A DNA stretch of 6,052 nt from Nitrospinaceae bacterium (GTDB lineage: Bacteria; Nitrospinota; Nitrospinia; Nitrospinales; VA-1). The position numbers and the translations under genes were made by a program. This document shows positions 1-5,165 of this stretch, one piece after another. The stretch spans positions 1 to 6,052 of the forward strand of contig JAJDBA010000058.1 of the NCBI GenBank assembly GCA_029261675.1. Reading direction: 5' to 3'. The notes under the pieces are model-generated. The model did not search any database. It was not told the DNA's origin and saw nothing but the letters and a program-made list of their open reading frames with translations. Numbering within the stretch: position 1 is the first letter of the stretch; each line of letters starts with the position of its first letter.

Positions 1-1276
1 ATAAATTAGGCTTAATAAAAAACGAGTTTTCTCCATAAAGCACCAAACTTTGCGCTGCCTGATCAGCATTGGAGGTGTTGTTTCCTGCTACTCCTCCACT
101 ATTCGACCAGATTTTGGCATTCGTATCTCCAAAGTGGGTAGTAATACCAACTTGATATCGGTTTAAATAATTACCTAAAGCATAAGCCCCGGAGTTTCGG
201 GTATATAGACCGTAGTTAACACTTTCCTGATCAATTACCCCCACCGCTGACAAAATAGGATGAAACAAGTCCTTGTAAAACATAAAGGCTCCAACATCCA
301 TCTGATGTCCATCACCAAGATCCAGGGTTGTTTTATTGGAAAGTCGGTAGGAGTTGATATTTCGTTGTTGATCATCGGAAATAGCGATGTTTTGTGCAGC
401 CTCTGGGTTATTAAATACCTGGGCTTGAGTTAACGTACCCGGCAACTCAAGTTTTATATGGTTTGCAGAAAAATAGAATCTAGTTTCAACCTGGTCTGAA
501 AGTCTTATACCTACGTTGGTATTGAATTTAATATTTTTCTGGTCGGCATGCTCACGGAAGCCATCACTCGTGGTACCCGTCAAGCTGACAAACAAATCAG
601 AGCCATTATTAAAGACTTTTCCAATTTGATAATTCCCGCGAAATGTGTCTTGCGATCCCGTTTCGAAGCGAATCTGGTGCCCCGGGCTACTATGCCCTGT
701 TTTAGAAATCATATTAACGGATCCACCCAATGTAGTTGAACCAAATTGCATGGCATTACCACCTTTATGAATTTCGATCCGCTGTAAAGCCAAAGTATCG
801 ATTTCCTGAAAATCTCCAGCTCCATCGGCAGAACCGAAAGGAACTCCATCTTGAAATCCGGTTAATCCCTTCTGATGAAAGCTACGTTCAAGCCCCGAAC
901 CACGAATGGAAATACGTACTTCCTCCGCAAAGCGTTTAGTCGCAAAAACTCCGGGAACGTGACTCACTGTATCCTGAAAATTGAGACTGTATTTATCTTC
1001 AAAAACCTCAGATCCAACAACATATACTCCGCCCGGTGTCCTTTGGATCATTTTTTTTGCTTCAAAATTATTTGGAACCGTCAACGTACCGGGTAATGTT
1101 CCACTTGGAGCGCCAAAGTCAGGTATGGGGGCTGCAATGACCACCTCTGGTAAAACAGATTCTTGATTTGCATCCTCTGCTTGAACTGCGAGTGATGTAA
1201 AAACACAGAAAGATATATTTAGTAAAATTAATTTAAATTTATTGCGTATCAAAAATTGCACAGACATTTCCCCCAT
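1..1276 (-). CDS. TonB-dependent outer-membrane receptor, FecA-like, N-terminal part (3' end beyond window)
   Basis: This is a ligand-gated outer-membrane beta-barrel, energised by TonB, that imports a metal chelate or similar substrate. I translated it by hand and it stays open to the left edge (about 425 codons, no stop). Counting from the ATG at 1267, residues 1-30 form a signal peptide: RNKFK, a hydrophobic core, then cleavage after AVQA. A possible TonB box (LPEVVI) lies at 39-44 and the plug domain at about 70-190. The plug motifs are VRISIRGSGLERSFH, FQDGVPFGSADG, IEIHKGGNAMQFG and TLGGSVNMISKTG, which are characteristic of the FecA-like COG4772 receptors. The barrel begins after about residue 195. 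There is no room for a FecA-type N-terminal signalling (STN) domain, so control through FecI/FecR is unlikely. Two in-frame ATGs, at 1276 and 1267, both have poor ribosome-site spacing; I use the outer one. It lies 137 bases after the His-rich gene, with no clear promoter between, so co-transcription is likely. The substrate cannot be read from this part. Confidence 0.93.
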   Translation of the reverse strand, partial: MGEMSVQFLIRNKFKLILLNISFCVFTSLAVQAEDANQESVLPEVVIAAPIPDFGAPSGTLPGTLTVPNNFEAKKMIQRTPGGVYVVGSEVFEDKYSLNFQDTVSHVPGVFATKRFAEEVRISIRGSGLERSFHQKGLTGFQDGVPFGSADGAGDFQEIDTLALQRIEIHKGGNAMQFGSTTLGGSVNMISKTGHSSPGHQIRFETGSQDTFRGNYQIGKVFNNGSDLFVSLTGTTSDGFREHADQKNIKFNTNVGIRLSDQVETRFYFSANHIKLELPGTLTQAQVFNNPEAAQNIAISDDQQRNINSYRLSNKTTLDLGDGHQMDVGAFMFYKDLFHPILSAVGVIDQESVNYGLYTRNSGAYALGNYLNRYQVGITTHFGDTNAKIWSNSGGVAGNNTSNADQAAQSLVLYGENSFFIKPNL

Positions 1277-1413
1277 CTTTGGCACAGAGTTATTTAAATG
1301 CACACAAAAGCCATTAGCGTCCTTTAAATTAAGAACACCGCTCAAATTAGAAACAGAAAATTAGAGCACAATGGTTGTGTAGCTAAACTGGTTTGGAATT
1401 TATATGCTTGGGA

Positions 1414-1827
1414 TTAAAGAACTTCTGGAGGGGGGTCCTGCAAACTTCGACACTGCCTGGTAGCAAAAAAATTTCCAACAAACATTTCTGAAGATAAGAA
1501 ATGGAGATCAGCACTCAAGATATTATTTTGTAAATAATCGGTTTGGAAGGAAGTAGATGGTAATGTCCCAGCTTCTTTGCCGTGACACTCAACCGATAAT
1601 TTCTGAGTTGCTGCTCCATCTAGGCTATTATGCGGACAAAAACCATCGCGATGATGATCATTCAATAAACAATGAAGGGACTTCCCTTCTTGTTTCTTCT
1701 CAAAAGGGGATGTCAATTCACTCTCCCCTGCCCCATTATGGTGATGATGTGTATTTGCAAACACATTGGAAGCCCCAATTAGAGCGAAAAGAAAGGTCAG
1801 TAGAATAATAAGTCTTTGAAAATGCAT
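1414..1827 (-). CDS. His/Cys-rich exported small protein, putative metal binder
   Basis: This is a 137-residue secreted or periplasmic protein. Residues 1-25 form a clear signal peptide (basic R5, then a long hydrophobic stretch, ending NVFA). The mature protein begins with NT followed by four histidines (27-30). A His/Cys cluster follows: H52-C53, H58-H59 and C64-P65-H66, then C81-H82 and C126 near a DPPPEVL tail. I infer binding of a transition metal (Zn, Cu, Ni or Co) from this ligand density. Small His-rich exported proteins beside metal transporters are a known theme, but I cannot assign a named family. It is the first gene of a likely two-gene operon with the TonB receptor and has its own near-consensus promoter. 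The ribosome site is weak (GAG-like, about 7 bases before the ATG). It could be a metal chaperone for the receptor, a periplasmic buffer or a sensor. I am confident it is a gene and unsure of its function. Confidence 0.75.
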   Translation of the reverse strand: MHFQRLIILLTFLFALIGASNVFANTHHHHNGAGESELTSPFEKKQEGKSLHCLLNDHHRDGFCPHNSLDGAATQKLSVECHGKEAGTLPSTSFQTDYLQNNILSADLHFLSSEMFVGNFFATRQCRSLQDPPPEVL

Positions 1828-1853
1828 AACAACTCAGCTGTTAAATTTTGTCT

Positions 1854-1883
1854 AATATATACACTTCTTAAAACAAATGTCAA
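1854..1883 (-). promoter_or_regulatory. sigma70-type promoter of the His-rich protein/TonB receptor operon
   Basis: On the minus strand a perfect -35 TTGACA (1883-1878) is followed by an 18-base spacer and TATATT (1859-1854). An alternative TATATA at 16 bases is also possible. Transcription would start near 1847, about 20 bases before the ATG at 1827. An inverted repeat sits directly upstream. Confidence 0.65.
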
Positions 1884-1889
1884 AATATA

Positions 1890-1909
1890 TTCATAGTAAA
1901 GCGTATGAA
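1890..1909. promoter_or_regulatory. inverted repeat TTCATA-N8-TATGAA, candidate operator
   Basis: Two perfect 6-base arms (1890-1895 and 1904-1909) flank an 8-base spacer. The outer end lies one base from the stop codon of the 220-residue gene, and the inner end lies 6 bases upstream of the -35 element of the His-rich/receptor operon. That is a usual position for an activator or repressor site. It has no T-run and is unlikely to be a terminator. The bound regulator is unknown. Confidence 0.35.
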
Positions 1910-1910
1910 A

Positions 1911-2573
1911 TTACTTTCTTTTTTGGCATTCAATAGATAATTGCTTCTGAAATTCATCCATTTCTTCACTTGTATATTGAAAGTGAAAACTAAAAAAATT
2001 AGACGATCTATTTTTCATAAATCTTAAAATTTCTACATATTTTCCGAATTTCAAGGCTAGTTTTTCCAGCACATCTGAAAGCCCAGAACGTCCGCCTCTG
2101 GCCTGTTTCAGACTGCAAGCCGCTGAATTGTAGTAAGCGCCACCTTTATCAAAATAGGTGTCGCCCAGAATATTACTATTCTGACTGAATAAGCCAAGGT
2201 GAAACAAGAGGAAGTCCGCGTTAACTTTAAACACTTGATAGATATCAGATGCATTATTCAAGTTGATTGCTATTTGCCCCGCATCCAATGAGGTTTTAAC
2301 TATATACGAATTATTTGAAGAAGGTTTTGGATTGACCAGTTCAGCTAGGGATAAAGTTATGTATTGGTTAATATCTTCTTCATAATTCAGATCATTATCT
2401 TTAATCTCCTTCCAGTGAGTCTCTTTCCATTCTGGGCTACGATCATTCTCCAAAATAGGATCGTACCCTTCGTTCGAGGGCTGGTCACTATCAATTCGGG
2501 CGTTTAATAAATGGTTGGAAAAATAGGACTCTGTCGTATCGGTGGAATCAGAACAAATAAAGTTTATCGGCAT
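1911..2573 (-). CDS. hypothetical protein, 220 residues, predicted soluble
   Basis: I do not recognise this protein. The N-terminal third (to about residue 75) is acidic and rich in S, D, E and N, and looks poorly ordered. From about 80 onward it looks folded and mostly helical: a segment around 100-130 (INLNNASDIYQVFKVN, then FLLFHLGLF), a GDTYFDKGGAYYNSAACS segment near 140-155, and a C-terminal helical part (LSDVLEKLALKFGKYVEIL) ending in a charged tail. There is no signal peptide, membrane span or catalytic motif that I can identify. The start is well supported: GGGGG (2582-2578) lies four bases before the ATG. It sits 152 bases after larC, with no obvious terminator between, so read-through from larC is possible. 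The Y/F/G pattern suggests a conserved uncharacterised family rather than a chance ORF. Confidence 0.62.
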   Translation of the reverse strand: MPINFICSDSTDTTESYFSNHLLNARIDSDQPSNEGYDPILENDRSPEWKETHWKEIKDNDLNYEEDINQYITLSLAELVNPKPSSNNSYIVKTSLDAGQIAINLNNASDIYQVFKVNADFLLFHLGLFSQNSNILGDTYFDKGGAYYNSAACSLKQARGGRSGLSDVLEKLALKFGKYVEILRFMKNRSSNFFSFHFQYTSEEMDEFQKQLSIECQKRK

Positions 2574-2670
2574 AAAACCCCCAATTAAATTTATTCAATG
2601 GTCCAAACCTACCATCTATCTTCACATGGTCTTATTTTATTGCAATGGTTTTTAGTTGTATTCGAGGAAT

Positions 2671-2697
2671 TTGGCAGCACGCCAAGGAGAGTGCTAA
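2671..2697. promoter_or_regulatory. CIRCE-like element (one perfect half-site) upstream of the 220-residue gene
   Basis: GAGTGCTAA (2689-2697) matches the right half of the HrcA operator CIRCE (TTAGCACTC-N9-GAGTGCTAA) at all nine bases. The left half, TTGGCAGCA (2671-2679), sits at exactly the right N9 spacing but matches only 5 of 9. It lies about 100 bases before the ATG of the minus-strand gene at 2573. The degenerate left arm makes this doubtful. Confidence 0.2.
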
Positions 2698-2725
2698 TTA
2701 TGGCTGTGAAGAGAAGGAAGGAACA

Positions 2726-3922
2726 TCAAGCCAGCCACTTTTTAAGAGCCATGGCAAAAACATCATCATAAACTTTTTTTACAGGTATCTTTTTCTTTCG
2801 AGCTGCATTTCTACAATCATCAAATTCTGGGACTGCTTGAACGATTTCTCCGTCTAAAATTCCAACTTTGATTTTAATGACACCATAAGTAGTTTTTAAT
2901 CTCTGTATCTCTCGTTCCAATGTCAATCTATCTACCTCATAAAACCGAACGCCAAAGGACGTTGTTTCTCTCAGCAGAATTTTGGACAATATTTCTCTTT
3001 CTTTTTTCTCAGCAAGAACAGAAATTTTAGTAGCAGGTCGGTTCTTTTTCATCATGATAGATGAGAAATAAACATCGAGTGCTCCTGCGTTAAAAAGCGA
3101 TTCCATCACCGCTTCAAATATTTCGGGATTCATATCGTCGATATTGGTTTCAATCATCACCAGACCGTCAGAACCTGTTACAGGCATTTCGCCAATCATC
3201 ACTCTTAGTAGATTTGGGAAAGATGGAATAATACGACTGCCTGCTCCATAACCATCTGCTGTTATTGTCATCGCTGGCATCGATTGAAATTTCTCGGCAT
3301 AAAACCCGATCATTGCAGCACCGGTGGGGGTGGTCAGTTCCTTTTTCACACCGGTTGAAAATACCGGTATCCCTTTTAACAATTTAAGAGTCGCTGGAGC
3401 AGGAACAGGCAATCGACCATGCGCACAATCTACAAACCCCTCTCCCACGTTCAAGGCTGAAGAGTATATTTTATCCAGTTTTAAGGATTCAATTGCCCAA
3501 ACTCCACCAACGATATCGACGATGGAATCAATGCCCCCTACTTCGTGAAAATGTATTTTTTCAATAGTCGTATTATGAATTTTAGCCTCGACTTTGGCGA
3601 TTCTTTTAAAAATTTCTATAGAATTAATTTTTACTTTTGAAGGTAGGCTTGACTGTTCAATTAATTTCTTGATGCTAGTGAAACTACGATGAGGATGGGA
3701 ATGCTGATGTTTGGGTTTCTCTATTGCTACCGTAACTTGGGTACAAGCCAAACCATTTCTTTGAATGTTTTTGGCTTGGAGCTTATATCCATTTAGATCC
3801 ATTTTCTTAAGGGCTTTGCGAATATCCTTTATATCAACTCCTAGATCTACCAAAGCTCCAAGGATCATGTCACCGCTAATCCCAGAATAACAATCGAAAT
3901 ACGCGGTACGAAAGGTTTTCAT
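2726..3922 (-). CDS. larC: LarC, nickel-pincer cofactor biosynthesis nickel insertase
   Basis: LarC inserts Ni into pyridinium-3,5-bisthiocarboxylate mononucleotide in a CTP-dependent reaction, giving the nickel-pincer nucleotide used by lactate racemase LarA and its homologues. The protein acts in the cytoplasm. At 398 residues it is full length and shows the family landmarks. The start is YFDCYSGISGDMILGAL (8-24), followed by a His-rich linker with H72, H74, H76 and H78, then HFHEVGGIDSIVDIVGG (124-140). Next come TTPTGAAM (197-204), ETNIDDMNPEIFEAV (258-272) and SIMMKKNRPATKISVLAEKK (288-307), and the C-terminal segment that in Lactobacillus plantarum belongs to LarC2. Here both halves are one uninterrupted frame, unlike the frameshifted larC1/larC2 there. 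The start is fixed by the conserved N-terminus; AGGA (3929-3926) lies only three bases before it. larB, larE and larA are not in the window. It lies 180 bases downstream of the ferredoxin gene. Confidence 0.96.
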   Translation of the reverse strand: MKTFRTAYFDCYSGISGDMILGALVDLGVDIKDIRKALKKMDLNGYKLQAKNIQRNGLACTQVTVAIEKPKHQHSHPHRSFTSIKKLIEQSSLPSKVKINSIEIFKRIAKVEAKIHNTTIEKIHFHEVGGIDSIVDIVGGVWAIESLKLDKIYSSALNVGEGFVDCAHGRLPVPAPATLKLLKGIPVFSTGVKKELTTPTGAAMIGFYAEKFQSMPAMTITADGYGAGSRIIPSFPNLLRVMIGEMPVTGSDGLVMIETNIDDMNPEIFEAVMESLFNAGALDVYFSSIMMKKNRPATKISVLAEKKEREILSKILLRETTSFGVRFYEVDRLTLEREIQRLKTTYGVIKIKVGILDGEIVQAVPEFDDCRNAARKKKIPVKKVYDDVFAMALKKWLA

Positions 3923-4046
3923 GCGTCCTACTTTTTAAAGGAATGGTCAAACAGTTCTCGGATAGTTTTTTTTCCTTTATTGGGGCTCATTTTATTATCG
4001 GAAAAAAATTAAAAGCATCCTCGTAGAAAATCAAACTAACAAAATC

Positions 4047-4052
4047 ATTATA
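4047..4052 (-). promoter_or_regulatory. possible -10 element (TATAAT) for larC
   Basis: A perfect minus-strand TATAAT lies in the AT-rich gap between the ferredoxin gene and larC. No good -35 is present at 16-18 bases (TTTCGG at 17) and there is no TGn extension. If used, it would give a 5' leader of about 118 bases before larC. AT-rich gaps often produce such hexamers by chance. Co-transcription from the ferredoxin promoter is an alternative, since I see no terminator after that gene. Confidence 0.25.
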
Positions 4053-4102
4053 TTCTGAAAAAGGAGTAACCGAAAAAGTTAAGTGCGTCTATTATGAAAA
4101 AA

Positions 4103-4402
4103 TCAGGAGGGATTTGGGCTAACTTTATTGAAGAAGCGACTTAATATTCCTCGCTTTTTTACCTTTTGTGCGTGGTCATGCACCAGGTTTTCCATATTGG
4201 TGATTTTTTCCTGATGCTCATCAATGAATAGTTGCAATAAAATATGGCAGGAATGACAACCGCCGCCCGCTTCACAACTTTCTGTAACCTGATCAATTTC
4301 TGTCAGATTATCCTTTTCGATAGCAGCACGAATTGTGGCTTCATTTACCTGATAACATTGGCAAATAACCTCTTCCGTTTGCGCTTTATGCGGTAGATTC
4401 AT
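4103..4402 (-). CDS. BFD-like [2Fe-2S] ferredoxin (bacterioferritin-associated ferredoxin family)
   Basis: This is a 99-residue cytoplasmic protein with one Fer2_BFD domain at about residues 11-60. The cluster ligands are C14 and C16 (ICQC) plus C49 and C52 (GGGCHSC). The spacing C-x-C-x32-C-x2-C is the same as in E. coli Bfd, and there is an extra Cys at 43. In Bfd this cluster passes electrons to bacterioferritin to release stored iron; related domains occur in NifU and in nitrite-reductase-type enzymes. Unlike the 64-residue E. coli Bfd, it carries extra sequence after the domain, ending in a basic KKRGILSRFFNK tail of unknown role. No bacterioferritin gene is in the window. The strongest functional support is the Fur box over its promoter, because bfd is a classic Fur-repressed gene. 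The ribosome site is weak. It could instead be a generic BFD-domain protein with another partner. Confidence 0.88.
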   Translation of the reverse strand: MNLPHKAQTEEVICQCYQVNEATIRAAIEKDNLTEIDQVTESCEAGGGCHSCHILLQLFIDEHQEKITNMENLVHDHAQKVKKRGILSRFFNKVSPNPS

Positions 4403-4434
4403 AGATCAAAACTCACGGCATCCATAACAATGAT

Positions 4435-4453
4435 GAGAACGATTATCATTATT
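4435..4453. promoter_or_regulatory. Fur box
   Basis: The plus-strand 19-mer GAGAACGATTATCATTATT matches the Fur consensus GATAATGATAATCATTATC at 15 of 19 positions; the right half is nearly perfect. It overlaps the -10 element (4456-4451) and the expected start site of the ferredoxin promoter, about 35-50 bases before the ATG. This is the classical position for Fe-Fur repression. Confidence 0.75.
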
Positions 4454-4479
4454 GTACAGAAAAGGAAATGGGTTGTCTA
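4451..4479 (-). promoter_or_regulatory. sigma70-type promoter of the BFD-like ferredoxin gene
   Basis: The minus strand reads TAGACA (4479-4474), a 17-base spacer, then TACAAT (4456-4451). Each hexamer matches five of six consensus bases at ideal spacing. The predicted start, near 4444, lies within the Fur box. Confidence 0.65.
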
Positions 4480-4526
4480 GAAGTATATCAAGAGCATTTC
4501 ATCCTATATTCAATCATCCCCGTTGA

Positions 4527-4880
4527 TTACCGATTTAGATCCCCTCCGTAGGGTGTTTCACCTTCGTCATCTGTACCAATATGAGACCAAAGCTTTTCAA
4601 GCGATTCTCTTTGCTCAACAGTTCCCATGAATCCACTCTTATTTTCCCGAGGTGGATTCAATCCACTTGCTCGCAAGTTTTTCCGCATTTGTGAGTACTG
4701 GCGATTGTATAGTGAAGATTGTTCTGGATCTGAAAACTTATGTAGAAATACGTTCCCTTTATATATCCAACTAATAATTAGGGTTCTTGTTTTTCGCTCT
4801 TCAAAAGAACCTTTATCACAAATACATTCACCTAATTTTCTGCAAAGCCTAATAAGTGTATAGATATCTTTTTCACACAT
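4527..4880 (-). CDS. hypothetical small protein, 117 residues
   Basis: I do not recognise this protein. It has four cysteines in its first 21 residues (C2, C13, C19 and C21, the last two as CIC), a mixed helical/strand-like middle (RTLIISWIYKGNVFLHKF), and a polar, acidic C-terminus rich in G, E and D. There is no signal peptide or membrane span. A ribosome site, GGGGA (4889-4885), lies four bases before the ATG and supports this start. The reading frame begins only 11 bases after the T-run of the tRNA-Met terminator, so there is no room for a promoter between. Expression would need terminator read-through or a promoter inside the tRNA unit. The protein-like composition and good ribosome site favour a real gene, but a chance ORF cannot be excluded. 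Confidence 0.45.
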   Translation of the reverse strand: MCEKDIYTLIRLCRKLGECICDKGSFEERKTRTLIISWIYKGNVFLHKFSDPEQSSLYNRQYSQMRKNLRASGLNPPRENKSGFMGTVEQRESLEKLWSHIGTDDEGETPYGGDLNR

Positions 4881-4891
4881 ATATTCCCCAT

Positions 4892-4924
4892 AAAAAAAGG
4901 TCTACGGGAGAACCCGTAAACCTT
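4892..4924 (-). terminator. intrinsic terminator of the tRNA-Met unit
   Basis: On the minus strand AAGGTTTACGGG (4924-4913) pairs over 12 positions, with a single T-G wobble, with CCCGTAGACCTT (4908-4897) around a TTCT loop. The stem runs into seven Ts (4898-4892). It starts 8 bases after the CCA end of the tRNA. Confidence 0.92.
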
Positions 4925-4931
4925 CATTATA

Positions 4932-5008
4932 TGGTAGCGGTGGAGGGAGTTGAACCCCCGACACTACGGATATGAGCCGTATGCTCTAACCACCTGAGCT
5001 ACACCGCC
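4932..5008 (-). tRNA. tRNA-Met (CAU anticodon), elongator type, CCA encoded
   Basis: The 77-nt cloverleaf is complete. The acceptor strands are GGCGGTG and CACCGCT, with A73 and an encoded CCA (4934-4932). The D-stem is GCTC/GAGC. The anticodon stem is TACGG/CCGTA, with loop CTCATAT and CAU at 4974-4972. The T-arm is GGGGG-TTCAACT-CCCTC. The C11-G24 pair is the elongator pattern; initiators carry a purine 11 and pyrimidine 24. The terminal pair is G1-U72, a wobble instead of the usual G-C. A CAU anticodon could also mean tRNA-Ile2, modified to lysidine, but the overall sequence resembles bacterial elongator Met. It has its own promoter and terminator. Confidence 0.96.
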
Positions 5009-5046
5009 AAACTATTTGTAACTTCTTGTTATTCAGAATTTTAGAG

Positions 5047-5075
5047 ATTCTACTCACTCACCCTGAAACTGTCAA
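5047..5075 (-). promoter_or_regulatory. near-consensus sigma70 promoter of tRNA-Met
   Basis: A perfect minus-strand TTGACA (5075-5070) is followed by exactly 17 bases and TAGAAT (5052-5047, five of six). Transcription would start near 5040, about 32 bases before the mature tRNA 5' end, leaving a short leader for RNase P to remove. Confidence 0.8.
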
Positions 5076-5165
5076 TGGCAATTTATAGAGAAGCATTTTC
5101 ATCCTGGAATCAACAAAATGATCGTATTGGATAAAAATAATGAACAAGCTTTTGAGATTTGCACT

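Noticed and set aside
548..1166. Several plus-strand ORFs of 60-75 codons
   Set aside because: They lie opposite the clearly coding TonB receptor plug domain and have no protein features of their own.
1367..1379. Small hairpin CACAA-TGG-TTGTG between the His-rich gene and the receptor
   Set aside because: A five-base stem with a three-base loop and no T-run is too weak for a terminator and likely chance.
1277..1413. Riboswitch or separate promoter in front of the TonB receptor
   Set aside because: The gap is only about 137 bases and shows neither a cobalamin-type box nor a credible -35/-10 pair.
1557..1808. Plus-strand 83-codon ORF
   Set aside because: It is the antisense shadow of the His-rich gene; the minus-strand product has a signal peptide and a promoter, this one has neither.
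1903..1909. NikR operator (GTATGA-N16-TCATAC) near the receptor promoter
   Set aside because: A GTATGA half-site is present, but the partner half is on the wrong side and at the wrong spacing; nothing resembling TCATAC occurs 16 bases further on.
2645..2857. Plus-strand 70-codon ORF overlapping the end of larC
   Set aside because: Half of it is antisense to the conserved larC C-terminus and its product shows no recognisable feature.
4892..5008. tRNA-Met as an integration site for a mobile element
   Set aside because: I see no integrase and no repeat of the tRNA 3' end elsewhere in the window; the downstream ORF alone is not evidence.
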